Assembly (NCBI GenBank): GCA_013215145.1
Contig: JABSRP010000021.1
Coordinates: 91,663 to 155,662 of the forward strand
Source: Pseudobacteriovorax sp.
GTDB lineage: Bacteria; Bdellovibrionota_B; Oligoflexia; Oligoflexales; Oligoflexaceae
Length of the DNA: 64,000 nt
Reading direction: 5' to 3'
Positions 1-8,560 of this stretch are shown piece by piece. Below the pieces are notes generated by a model. It saw only the letters and a list, made by a program, of their open reading frames with translations. It made no database searches and was not told where the DNA came from. Every line of letters begins with the position of its first letter. Position 1 is the stretch's first letter. The translations under genes and the position numbers were made by a program.

Positions 1-33
1 ACGGCAACTACCGCGCCATTCTAAGGAATACTT

Positions 34-789
34 TTGAGTCGATCAAACAGTGATCTATCGGTTATTATCATCACCAAAGATGAAGAGCAGAACATTGAAC
101 GCTGTTTAAAAAGCTTACCCGAAGGCTGTGACATCGTGGTGGTCGACTCCGGTAGCAACGATAAAACCGTTGCCATAGCGAAATCTTTTGGTTGTAGGGT
201 ATTTACCCGTAAGTTTACGAATTTTGCTGAGCAGAAAAACTATGCCCTAGAGCAAGCTCATGGTAACTGGGTCCTGTCGATGGATGCTGACGAGGAGTTA
301 GTAGGAGTTGATTCCGTTGCCGATTTGACTCCTAAAGAGACCACAAGTGAAGCCTTCCGGATATGTAGAAAGCTGTCATTCATGGGGAAAACTCTTGGTT
401 TTGGTAAGACTAAAGATGCTCCGGTGAGGCTTTTCAAAAGTGGGGTTGGACGCTTTGAAAATCCGATTCATGAGCGCTTTGCCGTCCCATCAAACCCTGG
501 AAAAATCCGAGCAAACATCCATCTTATACATTATTCATACAAGGACTTAACAGACTATTTTCTTAGATTTAATCGCTACACCAGCCAAATCGCTCAAAAT
601 CACCTTGAGAAAAATAGGCGTATACCATTATTACATTTGGTTTTGAGGCCTTGGTTCGAATTTATCATTAGATATATTCTGAGACTGGGTTTTTTAGATG
701 GATATCCTGGCTATTGCTACGCATTGATCAGTAGTCATTATGCCTTTATAAAGTTTGCTAAGCTGAAAGAATTGCGCGAGCGTCAATGA
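34..789 (+). CDS. Glycosyltransferase family 2, WaaE/KdtX-like
   Basis: A 251-residue GT-A fold sugar transferase. The N-terminal nucleotide-sugar site shows SVIIITKDEE, VVDSGSNDKT near residues 36-45 and the metal-binding SMDADEE near residue 83. The C-terminal basic, partly hydrophobic stretch is typical of the LPS-core branch (WaaE-type, which adds glucose to inner-core heptose); exact donor and acceptor cannot be read from sequence. The TTG start is supported by AAGGA six bases upstream. It overlaps the next transferase by four bases (ATGA), so the two are translationally coupled and probably act on the same glycan. Confidence 0.85.
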   Translation: MSRSNSDLSVIIITKDEEQNIERCLKSLPEGCDIVVVDSGSNDKTVAIAKSFGCRVFTRKFTNFAEQKNYALEQAHGNWVLSMDADEELVGVDSVADLTPKETTSEAFRICRKLSFMGKTLGFGKTKDAPVRLFKSGVGRFENPIHERFAVPSNPGKIRANIHLIHYSYKDLTDYFLRFNRYTSQIAQNHLEKNRRIPLLHLVLRPWFEFIIRYILRLGFLDGYPGYCYALISSHYAFIKFAKLKELRERQ

Positions 790-1838
790 AAAAAAAAGCC
801 TGGATTATCGTTTCAAATCGATGGAATTCGGCGGTTACAGAGTATTCTCTCGCTCTAGCCGAAAGCTTGAAACTTGTCGGATGGGAGATTCTCTTTTCGT
901 CTTTAAAAGGTAAGCCCGCTGACAAACGCTCACAAGCCATAGAAGGTGTTAAGTGTTTGCCCTTTGAAAGCTTTTCCCTCTGGCAGTTGAGGGCTTTTTT
1001 AAGCATATACAGGAGCCACAAGCCTACTGTAGTTTTTGTTTTTGGAGGGCCCGAAACGTCGTTAGCTATGTTTCTTCCTCGGTGCAAAATTATTCGATTT
1101 CGAGGGGAGCAAAGAGACTACGTGGCTGACAAAAGCCTAAATAGTCCTTTTCACTGGCACGTTGACTCCTATCTACTACCCACAATAAGGCCTGTCGTGT
1201 GCACCAAGCCTCTCATTAGGGTTTTTCTTGGACGTAAAGCTGAGAAATACCGTGCTATCACAAGCTCAATTTCAAAAAAACGCCCTTGGATCACAATTTT
1301 AGGGCGACTTGATCCGATCAAAGGCCATAGAGATTTTTTTGAGATCTTTGCTAAACTGCTACAGATTTGGCCGACCAATTACCCGCGACCCCTGTTAAAA
1401 GTCATTGGGGAGCCTGCTAACCTCGGTCCAGACGATATTATGTCCTCCGCTGATGACTTCACCCTTGTAAAAGGACAAGACTGGGAACTGATAACGAAAC
1501 GGATCGATAACATTGAAGGACTATTGTCTCAGTCTGATGTTGGGGTCATTTCTAGTTTGGGGTCCGAGGTTATTTGTAGGGTGGCTGAGGAATTTCTGCT
1601 TTGTGGCTGCCCTATTTTTGTCTCAGGTGTAGGTTCGTTGGAAGATTGTCTCCTATTTCAAGGGGCAGGTGGAACTTATGCAGAATTGACTAAGGATTCG
1701 GCGGCTCAGAGGCTTTGCGATCTTTTGCTAGAGTCCATGTCTGAAACTCCTGAGGACCGCCAACGACGAAGCCTTACAGCAAGACAATATTTTTCCCTTG
1801 AGGCCATGGCAGAATCGATGACCGATCAGATCGATTAA
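786..1838 (+). CDS. Glycosyltransferase, GT-B fold (GT4-like)
   Basis: A 350-residue putative retaining glycosyltransferase. The N-terminal half has GPETSLAMFLPR. The C-terminal half has the GT4-style donor-domain pattern: ILGRLDPIKGH near residue 172, a DVGVISSLGSE segment and an E-x7-E-like segment (EVICRVAEEFLLCGCP) near 257-272. It starts inside the stop of the upstream transferase. Its 3' end overlaps the convergent ftsK by four bases, leaving no room for a terminator. Likely cytoplasmic and acting on LPS core or a related glycolipid; substrate unknown. Confidence 0.7.
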   Translation: MKKKAWIIVSNRWNSAVTEYSLALAESLKLVGWEILFSSLKGKPADKRSQAIEGVKCLPFESFSLWQLRAFLSIYRSHKPTVVFVFGGPETSLAMFLPRCKIIRFRGEQRDYVADKSLNSPFHWHVDSYLLPTIRPVVCTKPLIRVFLGRKAEKYRAITSSISKKRPWITILGRLDPIKGHRDFFEIFAKLLQIWPTNYPRPLLKVIGEPANLGPDDIMSSADDFTLVKGQDWELITKRIDNIEGLLSQSDVGVISSLGSEVICRVAEEFLLCGCPIFVSGVGSLEDCLLFQGAGGTYAELTKDSAAQRLCDLLLESMSETPEDRQRRSLTARQYFSLEAMAESMTDQID

Positions 1839-4045
1839 GTTGGGCCTAGCCATTTTCTAGGTTTCGATCCATCGGCTTTTCCAACAAGACCCTGGGATTC
1901 CATTGTTTCCACAATTCTTGCTGCTCTGTTGTAGCCTATCTTGAGAGATCTTTGTAGATACGAGGCACTAACCGCACCTTGTTTTTGAGCGATGGCCAAT
2001 GCTAAATCCCACTTAGGATCATCGTCCAAGACAGATTCCTCGGAATCTTGCTGTCCGGAGGATTTTGCGAACTCTTCCTCAATCCAAGAAATTGCAGTTT
2101 CGTTATAATGAGCACCGTCATGAGATTTAATGGCGTTAACCATATCTAAGACCTCTTTGTCTTCCAGGAATGCTCCCTGCATGCGTTGCAGTCGACTACT
2201 ACCAGGCTTTAGAAAAAGCATATCGCCTTTCCCTAACAGTCTCTCTGCTCCAATACTATCTAAGATCGTTCGACTATCGCCTCTAGAGAAAACTTTAAAC
2301 GAAACTCTACACGGCAGGTTTGCTTTTATGACACCTGTAATCACATCTACTGAGGGTCGTTGAGTTGCTAGGACAAGATGAATGCCGCTGGCACGAGCTT
2401 TTTGGGCTAGTCTTTGTATTGAAGATTCCACGTCTTTCGGTGCCGTTAGCATTAAATCGGCCAATTCATCAATTACGACCACTATATAAGGCAGTTTAGA
2501 CTCGATTTCTTGTTCGCACATCGTTTGGAAGTTCTTTTTTTCATCTTCATTTGCGGATTCCCAGTAATCATTGAATCCAGAAATATGACGAACCTTGGCC
2601 TGCTCCATGAGTTTGTAGCGCCGATCCATTTCAAAACAAGCCCATTTTAATGCTAAAGAGGCCTTCTCGGCTTCAGTAATGACAGGCATAAGAAGGTGTG
2701 GAATCCCTTCATAAATCTTGAGCTCCAGGATCTTGGGATCGACCAAAACCATTTTAACATCCTGGGGTTTAGCTTTTAAAATGATGCTGCATAGCAAGGA
2801 GTTTATCGCAACAGATTTTCCTGAACCTGTCTGACCAGCAACCAATAGGTGGGGCATTTTTGCCAAGTCTTCGCTGATAGGGTCACCGCTTAGATCTTTT
2901 CCCATGGCAAAAGTTAAGGGAGATGTTGCGTTGCGAAAGCTTTCTCCGGCAACTATATCTCCCAAGAATACAGTTTCTCTGCTGCGATTTGGTACCTGAA
3001 CACCTAAGGCTCGTTTGCCCGAAACGGGATGGATGAAGATGGAGTCGACTTTAAGGGCCAATGCGATGTCATCAATCAGCCCTGTCATCTTTGAAAGCTT
3101 GATTCCTGCCTCAGGCTGAAACTCATAGACGGCTACTACTGGGCCCGGCTGGATGGCGATCACTTGGCCTTGAATATTGAACTCTAAAAAAGCTTCAGTG
3201 AGTTTCTGCGCTGTATTTTGAAATTCTCGTCGCTGTGATTCGGTCATCTTTTCTGATATTGCGGTGGTCCTAAAAATATCTGAAGGAGGTGGCGTATATT
3301 CGCCTTCCATCTCTAAATTGGAGACTACGGGGGGAGGACCTTTTGGTATCGCGGTTTCTATTTTTGTCTCGCGGTCAACCTCTTTGTCGGTCCACTTAAC
3401 CTCGGGAATCATGTCTGCTCCAACTTTTTGTGGAGTTGGCGGTTCTTGTGTTTTTTCTCGGCGGGGGAATTTAAAATCGAAAATCGAAGTAAAGCTTTTC
3501 TTAACTATCAACAATATGCTGGATAAGTATCCGAGAATAATAACCAGAATACAGCCAAAGTAGCCAAGCAAGTGAGTTAATTGCAGATAAGCCTCTTCGC
3601 CAATCCACCCCCCGGCTAGCACAGGGACCGAATATAGGGTGATATGATGCCAGATGCTAGAGAGGCTCATTGATACTGACATCGTTAGAGCAGTCCAACC
3701 TAAAGTCTGAGATATGCTGATTCCAAGAGTGTTTTTCTTCCAGAGTTGTTTGGTGTAGCCAAGCAAAGCGATCGGGACAGCAAAGGCGGCGATTCCGAGA
3801 GTATAGACAAGGTAACCAGCTATATAGGATCCGACAATGCCGCCTAAATTCTCTATAGAACTGGCCGGAAACCTAAAGCTAATTGAAGATGGATCTTTTG
3901 GGGAGTAGGAAAACAATGAGACAAAAAGGAAAATAGATGTGGCTGCAACGATGCAAGACAAAAATTCTGCTATGTATCGGTGTTTTCCTAGTTGTGGGGT
4001 TGCTTTTTTAAGGACGAAAAATAGCTTATGGTAAAAGGGTAACAA
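1835..4045 (-). CDS. ftsK: DNA translocase FtsK/SpoIIIE
   Basis: A 736-residue septal DNA pump that clears and orders chromosome dimers at division. The N-terminus has about four membrane helices (residues about 25-180), followed by a short acidic/proline linker much shorter than in E. coli. The motor has Walker A GQTGSGKS near residue 401 and Walker B VVVIDELADL near 523. A winged-helix gamma domain occupies the last 60 residues (YLQRSLKIGYNRAARIVE), which would read KOPS-like polar DNA sites. The TTG start is chosen because GGGAG lies six bases upstream. It is convergent with the preceding glycosyltransferase. Confidence 0.95.
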   Translation of the reverse strand: MLPFYHKLFFVLKKATPQLGKHRYIAEFLSCIVAATSIFLFVSLFSYSPKDPSSISFRFPASSIENLGGIVGSYIAGYLVYTLGIAAFAVPIALLGYTKQLWKKNTLGISISQTLGWTALTMSVSMSLSSIWHHITLYSVPVLAGGWIGEEAYLQLTHLLGYFGCILVIILGYLSSILLIVKKSFTSIFDFKFPRREKTQEPPTPQKVGADMIPEVKWTDKEVDRETKIETAIPKGPPPVVSNLEMEGEYTPPPSDIFRTTAISEKMTESQRREFQNTAQKLTEAFLEFNIQGQVIAIQPGPVVAVYEFQPEAGIKLSKMTGLIDDIALALKVDSIFIHPVSGKRALGVQVPNRSRETVFLGDIVAGESFRNATSPLTFAMGKDLSGDPISEDLAKMPHLLVAGQTGSGKSVAINSLLCSIILKAKPQDVKMVLVDPKILELKIYEGIPHLLMPVITEAEKASLALKWACFEMDRRYKLMEQAKVRHISGFNDYWESANEDEKKNFQTMCEQEIESKLPYIVVVIDELADLMLTAPKDVESSIQRLAQKARASGIHLVLATQRPSVDVITGVIKANLPCRVSFKVFSRGDSRTILDSIGAERLLGKGDMLFLKPGSSRLQRMQGAFLEDKEVLDMVNAIKSHDGAHYNETAISWIEEEFAKSSGQQDSEESVLDDDPKWDLALAIAQKQGAVSASYLQRSLKIGYNRAARIVETMESQGLVGKADGSKPRKWLGPT

Positions 4046-4108
4046 GTCTATCTCCCAAAAACGGTTTTCCTACATAATACCATTTTTGGTAGCGCGAAAG
4101 AGCTGAGG

Positions 4109-4693
4109 CTAGTTTAAGCTTTTTCGGTGCTCTGCTGTGAACGAGTCCAAAATAGTCAGATATACCCTGAATAGCTCTCTTTGTGTTCGAGAATCCTGAC
4201 TCGAAATGTGATTCTGCAATTCTAGAATTGTTGAGCAGGTCCAAAACTTCGATGCTGCCTCTTCAACTTTGTTTAGGAAAGCCCCTTTTCCGCTTTGGCT
4301 TAACGTGAGACGGCTTGCCGCGGTTCGTCCGGGATTGTTTTTGAAGAGAATATGGTTTCCACGAATCCCTTCATGATATATCACCTGCCAAAGTGGATTC
4401 AGAAACTTGGTGTTTTGGTAGTCTTTCACCAAGGCATTTTCGTAGGTTTTATCGGGCTTACGCATGTATTCAACTCCGCATGAGGTCAGTGTCCACAAAT
4501 GAGACAATGCAACCCGTGGCCCGATATTAAGTGCTGAATAATACTGATAATTATGATTCTTTGATCTGTCTAGACATTTGACAATAGAGCAATTTGAGGG
4601 CGTTTTGTTATAGCAAGGGTCTAAGGTGTTTGGGAAAGATCGGCTCCACATACGGAGCAAGGCTGGAAAACTGCTCCGCATACTCTTTAGCAT
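4109..4693 (-). CDS. Hypothetical protein upstream of ftsK, possibly frameshifted
   Basis: About 194 residues with no family I recognise. It overlaps the end of the upstream metallo-beta-lactamase-like gene by some 85 bases from the first ATG, or about 44 bases from the alternative ATG at 4651; neither start has a convincing ribosome site. The last 44 residues in this frame look less protein-like than the other reading. At a TTTT run around 4244-4247 a -1 shift would continue into a 72-codon open frame ending at 4026 and overlapping the ftsK start, giving about 222 residues. I annotate the unshifted reading and flag the alternative. Confidence 0.4.
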   Translation of the reverse strand: MLKSMRSSFPALLRMWSRSFPNTLDPCYNKTPSNCSIVKCLDRSKNHNYQYYSALNIGPRVALSHLWTLTSCGVEYMRKPDKTYENALVKDYQNTKFLNPLWQVIYHEGIRGNHILFKNNPGRTAASRLTLSQSGKGAFLNKVEEAASKFWTCSTILELQNHISSQDSRTQRELFRVYLTILDSFTAEHRKSLN

Positions 4694-5597
4694 AAGGTCC
4701 GAATAGATAAAGATAATTGGGCGCTACCTGTTGAACGTAGTCCTTTAACTCGATTCCGTAGGAATGAGAGGGAAGATAAAATATGTTTAGGCGGTCTCCC
4801 CAGCGATGAATCAGGTCATTGTAATCGTTTGGATGACTTGCAACGGCCAATACACGACTCTCAAGAGATGGGTTTTTACCTAAGAACTTTTTCATTTTAG
4901 CAAGCGGTAAGATGGACACGCCTTGATTGAGTTGAGTTGGATGTTTGCGCGATGTGACGTCGATTCCGTAGCTACCATATATGTCACTGATTTTTTTTAT
5001 CGTAGTATCGACCTTTGGTACCATGCCCGATTGATTTAGTATGGCAATCACTTCTTGGGCCGTTGGGTTGACTTCGCAAAAAACGAAAAGCTTTTCGCTA
5101 GAAAGGGACTCTAGTTTCTCTTTCAAAGAAGTGACGAGTTTCTTTCTTTGTCCGACTGGTAGTCCCGCTTTGTAGGGAGCGTTGGCCCCCAATATCAAAT
5201 GATCGCTTTTGCGAACCTGAAGTTGACGGGAAACATCCATCCGATCAACTTGAATCTCTGATGCGTAAGAGATTTTTTGACTGTCTGACTCGATGTAGAG
5301 GGTGCTACCTTCAAGCCCTACGCCACTTGGCAGTAACTCAAGGTGTAGCCTTCCAATGGAAAACTTCTGGTTGAACCGACAGAGTAACCCCTTAGCCTTT
5401 CGGTTGAGAGCATTCAAAATTTTTAGAGTTTCTTCGGAGGCTAGGATTTGGGTCGGAAGCGACCTGATTTCAAGGTGAGGCGCTGATAGGAAGGATAAAT
5501 CCTTAGTCGTGTTTGAATCCAACCATAATATCGAACCACCCAAGTGGATCCCATCTTCAGTGGATGTCAAATTAATTGCTTTCGGTTGACTTAACAT
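4608..5597 (-). CDS. Degenerate metallo-beta-lactamase-fold protein, RNA-exonuclease-like family
   Basis: About 329 residues. The layout follows the metallo-beta-lactamase exonuclease family: an opening strand pair ending in SILWLDSNT, a central LPSGVGLEGSTLYIES block where family members have a glycine-rich strand and GDY, and a C-terminal SHSYGIELKDYVQQV then YLFGPYAKEYAEQF block resembling the usual HSD...L..Y motif. The metal ligands HxHxDH are absent (SAPHLEIRS at that place), so catalysis is unlikely. The first codon is probably the ATG at 5597; a TTG at 5621 is also possible. Family assignment is by pattern only. Confidence 0.45.
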   Translation of the reverse strand: MLSQPKAINLTSTEDGIHLGGSILWLDSNTTKDLSFLSAPHLEIRSLPTQILASEETLKILNALNRKAKGLLCRFNQKFSIGRLHLELLPSGVGLEGSTLYIESDSQKISYASEIQVDRMDVSRQLQVRKSDHLILGANAPYKAGLPVGQRKKLVTSLKEKLESLSSEKLFVFCEVNPTAQEVIAILNQSGMVPKVDTTIKKISDIYGSYGIDVTSRKHPTQLNQGVSILPLAKMKKFLGKNPSLESRVLAVASHPNDYNDLIHRWGDRLNIFYLPSHSYGIELKDYVQQVAPNYLYLFGPYAKEYAEQFSSLAPYVEPIFPKHLRPLL

Positions 5598-5636
5598 AGT
5601 TCGGCGCCAAATATCCGTCAAAAAGATCGTTCTTGA

Positions 5637-5673
5637 CTCCTACCTTATAAGCTAGGCTTCAACCTAAGGTCAA
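5637..5673 (-). promoter_or_regulatory. Sigma70-type promoter for the metallo-beta-lactamase-like gene
   Basis: On the minus strand TTGACC (5668-5673) is separated by 17 bases from TTATAA (5645-5650), or by 18 from TATAAG. The expected start of transcription near 5637 leaves a 40-base leader before the ATG at 5597. Matches and spacing are close to consensus; strength is not known. Confidence 0.5.
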
Positions 5674-5751
5674 GGCATGACTTACAGAAGCAACCGAACT
5701 TAACCATTCCTAAAGAATTTTAGTTTTTGGGCGTTAACAAATGCAAATCTG

Positions 5752-5940
5752 TTAGTAGCCCAATGCTGAAATCCTTTCCGGGTTTTGGTATTTCACGAAG
5801 AATGTGAACCGCCAATAAAATTTGTCAAATGGTGTTACTCCCTCGATTGAGCCGTTATTTACCAGTTTGTAAAGGGCTACGTAGCTCAAGTAGGATTCGA
5901 GGATAACGTTAAAATTTTCTCTCTGGGTATCAAAACTCAT
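5752..5940 (-). CDS. Small conserved-looking hypothetical protein
   Basis: A 62-residue soluble protein rich in aromatic residues (DKFYWRFTFFVKYQ), with no membrane segment or known motif. The call rests on a very strong ribosome site, AGGAGG six bases before the ATG, and on its isolated position between divergent genes. Function unknown; it could be a regulatory or structural microprotein. Confidence 0.6.
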   Translation of the reverse strand: MSFDTQRENFNVILESYLSYVALYKLVNNGSIEGVTPFDKFYWRFTFFVKYQNPERISALGY

Positions 5941-6014
5941 GGCACTCCTCCTATCCGTTTGTCGGACATAGGTGCTGAAGGCTTAAGTTTTCCAGAAAAA
6001 ACAGGTCATCGTGG

Positions 6015-6034
6015 TATACTTAGGGCCTGGAGGG
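6015..6034 (+). promoter_or_regulatory. Extended -10 promoter and ribosome site for the zinc-ribbon membrane protein
   Basis: TGGTATACT (TATACT at 6015-6020 preceded by TGn) is an extended -10 element; a good -35 is not visible. GGAGGG at 6029-6034 follows at once and lies seven bases before the TTG start at 6042, implying a very short leader. Confidence 0.4.
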
Positions 6035-6041
6035 ATGTGCT

Positions 6042-6749
6042 TTGCTCGATGTGATTATTTTTGTCATATGTGCGATTTTCTTAGGATCAGCATGGTATTT
6101 TTTTGTTTCTGGAAAAAAAACGATGAGTCTCATTTGCTACAGGCGGTTGTACTCCCAAAGTGTGGCGCGAGCAGACCGATTGGTATTGCGATTGAATCAC
6201 TTGAACAATCTAGTCCCTTACATCAAGCGAGATGAAACACTGACAAGCTATCAAAATGCAATAGACCTGATGGAAACCTTTCTTACAGCTGTGAATCGAC
6301 TGCCTCCGCTCTCCGCAAGAGAAGAAATCGTTCGGGCAATGGAACCCATGCTTTTAGAGATTGAAATGAAAATAAATGGCTGCATCGATGATTTTGAAAA
6401 GGAGGTGGATGGAACTAAAGAACTGGGAACTCTTTTAAAGCCGCTTAAGGGTCCTCTATGTCCAGTTACAGGCTGCTTTTTTTGTTCCAAACCCTATTCA
6501 CCACGCACCTTTCGAGAGACTACTGTGTCGTTTGATGCGGAAACTAAGACTGTATACGGTTGCGCAAGTTGTCGTGCGCTGCTGAAATCGAAAAAACAGG
6601 TGGAAGTCCTTCACTTTATGCGAAATGGAAAAAATGTTCATTGGTCCGAGCTGTCCAGCTATGACCCACGTAGCGACTACTACAAACTGGGAGCCCGAAG
6701 GAGCGTTTGGCGACGTATGCAAATATCGCTTGTGAAAGATGAGGAATAA
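6042..6749 (+). CDS. Membrane-anchored protein with C-terminal cysteine pairs, unknown function
   Basis: 235 residues. One N-terminal membrane helix (residues 2-22) is followed by a long alpha-helical, probably coiled, region (about 35-120) and a cysteine-rich domain with CPVTGCFFC near 149-157 and CASC near 183, suggesting a zinc ribbon or a knuckle split by about 25 residues. The TTG start is supported by GGAGGG seven bases upstream. I do not recognise the family. The topology (anchor, coil, metal-binding head on the cytoplasmic or periplasmic side) suggests a scaffold or binding role rather than an enzyme. Confidence 0.65.
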   Translation: MLDVIIFVICAIFLGSAWYFFVSGKKTMSLICYRRLYSQSVARADRLVLRLNHLNNLVPYIKRDETLTSYQNAIDLMETFLTAVNRLPPLSAREEIVRAMEPMLLEIEMKINGCIDDFEKEVDGTKELGTLLKPLKGPLCPVTGCFFCSKPYSPRTFRETTVSFDAETKTVYGCASCRALLKSKKQVEVLHFMRNGKNVHWSELSSYDPRSDYYKLGARRSVWRRMQISLVKDEE

Positions 6750-6818
6750 GGTTTGCTTGCGACAGTTAAAAAGGTAAACATAGGGTCGTAACTAACCATG
6801 GCAAAGGAGTACAAATCA

Positions 6819-7805
6819 ATGAGTCAACCGATAAAAGTAGCTGTCACTGGAGCCGCAGGCCAAATTGGGTATTCCCTTTTATTTCGCATTGCTTCAGGCG
6901 AACTATTTGGGCCAGATACACCTGTACACTTGAACCTCGTTGAATTGCCTCAGGCTGTTAAAGCTGCAGAAGGAACAGCCATGGAGTTAGATGATTGTGC
7001 ATTTCCGACTCTAGCAGGGGTAGATATTTTTGACAGTCCAGAAACGGGATTTGATGGCGTAAATTGGGCCCTACTTGTCGGCTCGAAGCCCCGTGGACCT
7101 GGAATGGAAAGAAACGATCTCATCAAGGAAAACGGGCCTATTTTCGTCGCGCAGGGCAAAGCTCTGGCCAAAGGGGCTTCGGATGTTCGTTGTGTCGTAG
7201 TTGGAAACCCATGCAATACCAATGCACTTATCGCACAACACAATTGTCGCGAAGTTCCAGCGACCCGTTTTTCAGCCATGACCATGCTGGACGAAAATAG
7301 AGCAAAGGCTCAACTAGCCAAAAAAGCAGGGGTTGGTGTCGGAAGTGTGTCTCACTTGCCGATTTTTGGAAACCACTCTTCAACTATGGTGCCAAATTTT
7401 GAGGTGGCAAACATTTCAGGAAAGCCTCTACTAGACAGTATTTCCGATCGAAACTACCTGGAAGGTGAATTTTTCACGACTGTTCAAAAACGCGGCGCTG
7501 CAATTATCGCGGCTCGTGGCAAATCTTCGGCAGCCTCTGCTGCCTCTGCTTGTATCGATCACGTCAAGGCATTCTATAACAAAACGCCTGAGGGACAGTA
7601 CTTCTCAGCAGCCGTGCCAAGTGATGGTAGCTGCTACGATGTCCCAAGCGGTTTGATGTTTTCTTTCCCGATTTCGTCCAACGGCGACGGTACTTATGAA
7701 ATTGTTAAGGATCTTGAGATATCCGAGTACATGAAAGGGAAGATTGCGGGTACTCGTGATGAGCTACTTGCCGAACGGGATGTTGTTAAGGATCTACTGG
7801 GTTAG
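6819..7805 (+). CDS. mdh: Malate dehydrogenase (NAD-dependent)
   Basis: 328 residues, the usual length for the cytosolic-type bacterial enzyme that oxidises malate to oxaloacetate in the TCA cycle. The NAD site [14 protein letters not shown] is at the N-terminus. The substrate loop arginines are in [19 protein letters not shown] follows, and the catalytic histidine is in IFGNHSST near residue 185. The ATG at 6819 is chosen because AAGGAG lies nine bases upstream; an in-frame ATG at 6798 has no ribosome site and would add seven unlikely residues. A hairpin follows the gene. Confidence 0.97.
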   Translation: MSQPIKVAVTGAAGQIGYSLLFRIASGELFGPDTPVHLNLVELPQAVKAAEGTAMELDDCAFPTLAGVDIFDSPETGFDGVNWALLVGSKPRGPGMERNDLIKENGPIFVAQGKALAKGASDVRCVVVGNPCNTNALIAQHNCREVPATRFSAMTMLDENRAKAQLAKKAGVGVGSVSHLPIFGNHSSTMVPNFEVANISGKPLLDSISDRNYLEGEFFTTVQKRGAAIIAARGKSSAASAASACIDHVKAFYNKTPEGQYFSAAVPSDGSCYDVPSGLMFSFPISSNGDGTYEIVKDLEISEYMKGKIAGTRDELLAERDVVKDLLG

Positions 7806-7829
7806 TAAAATAACCTAGGACAAATTATA

Positions 7830-7850
7830 GGCAGAGGATCGATCTCTGCC
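7830..7850 (+). terminator. Inverted repeat after mdh, possible terminator
   Basis: GGCAGAG and CTCTGCC are perfect 7-base arms around a GATCGAT centre, between mdh and the lipoprotein gene. There is no T-run after it, so it may be a factor-dependent terminator, an RNA-stability hairpin, or a protein site. Confidence 0.35.
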
Positions 7851-7873
7851 CGAATCCATTCTAGGAGGTTTCC

Positions 7874-8452
7874 ATGGGTTTAGGCCGCATAACCTTGCTT
7901 GTTCTTTTGTGTTTTCTCACTAGTTCTTGCTCCACTGATATTTTTCGAAAGTATTCAAAAACGAGCAGTCGACCAGGAGGGAATTCAGCGAAATTTTCCC
8001 AGTCTAAGCAAGGCAAGCAGAAACCCACCGCCGCGATTGTAGCTTTAGACGGGAATACTTATCGTTTCCATCAGCCTTTTCCGAGTGTTTGGAACTCAAT
8101 GTTGGATATCCTACTCGAAAACTATAACCTCAATATAGTGGATCGCAGGTCAGGTATCATAACCACAGAGTGGGATTCGTTTTATATCGGCGATACAGTG
8201 TATCGGAACAAATTGTCAGTGAGGCTCAAAAAAGTGGCTTTTAATATGGTAGACATCACTCTTCACAATAGCGTTGAAGCATTGAAGTCTCTCGATAAGA
8301 ACGGCCTAAGCACAGCATGGCTACCCGCTGAGGGCGGTCATGAGGAGAAGGTTCGGATCCTTCAAAACATGGCGATTAGTTTAAACCTACCCAAGCCAGT
8401 GATTCCCAACGAGCAAATCGCCCGTAATCCGCGCCGCAAAATGGTGCGCTAA
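7874..8452 (+). CDS. Outer-membrane lipoprotein, BamC/DUF3576-like
   Basis: 192 residues. A typical lipoprotein signal (hydrophobic residues 6-16, lipobox LTSSC with Cys19) is followed by a low-complexity Ser/Lys linker and a single compact domain with VWNSMLDILLENYNLNIVD and GIITTEW, the pattern seen in BamC and DUF3576 lipoproteins of the outer-membrane assembly type. A strong AGGAGG lies upstream of the ATG. Likely anchored to the inner leaflet of the outer membrane; a role in envelope assembly is inferred from fold only. Confidence 0.6.
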   Translation: MGLGRITLLVLLCFLTSSCSTDIFRKYSKTSSRPGGNSAKFSQSKQGKQKPTAAIVALDGNTYRFHQPFPSVWNSMLDILLENYNLNIVDRRSGIITTEWDSFYIGDTVYRNKLSVRLKKVAFNMVDITLHNSVEALKSLDKNGLSTAWLPAEGGHEEKVRILQNMAISLNLPKPVIPNEQIARNPRRKMVR

Positions 8453-8487
8453 ACCTTACTCAATCTTAAAACTTCTTCATTTGACAT

Positions 8488-8515
8488 TTGACAGAATGGG
8501 ATACGGATTTATATT
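8488..8515 (+). promoter_or_regulatory. Promoter of htpX
   Basis: A perfect -35 TTGACA (8488-8493) is 16 bases from TATATT (8510-8515). A second TTGACA occurs seven bases earlier (8481-8486), so the -35 is duplicated. This is 46 bases before the htpX ATG. Confidence 0.55.
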
Positions 8516-8560
8516 TGATAGGTCATTTTGTCGTTCTTTAGACAACAAGGAGTTCTGACA

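Noticed and set aside
6798..6818. Seven-residue longer start for malate dehydrogenase
   Set aside because: No ribosome site before it, whereas AAGGAG sits between the two ATGs and fits the second.
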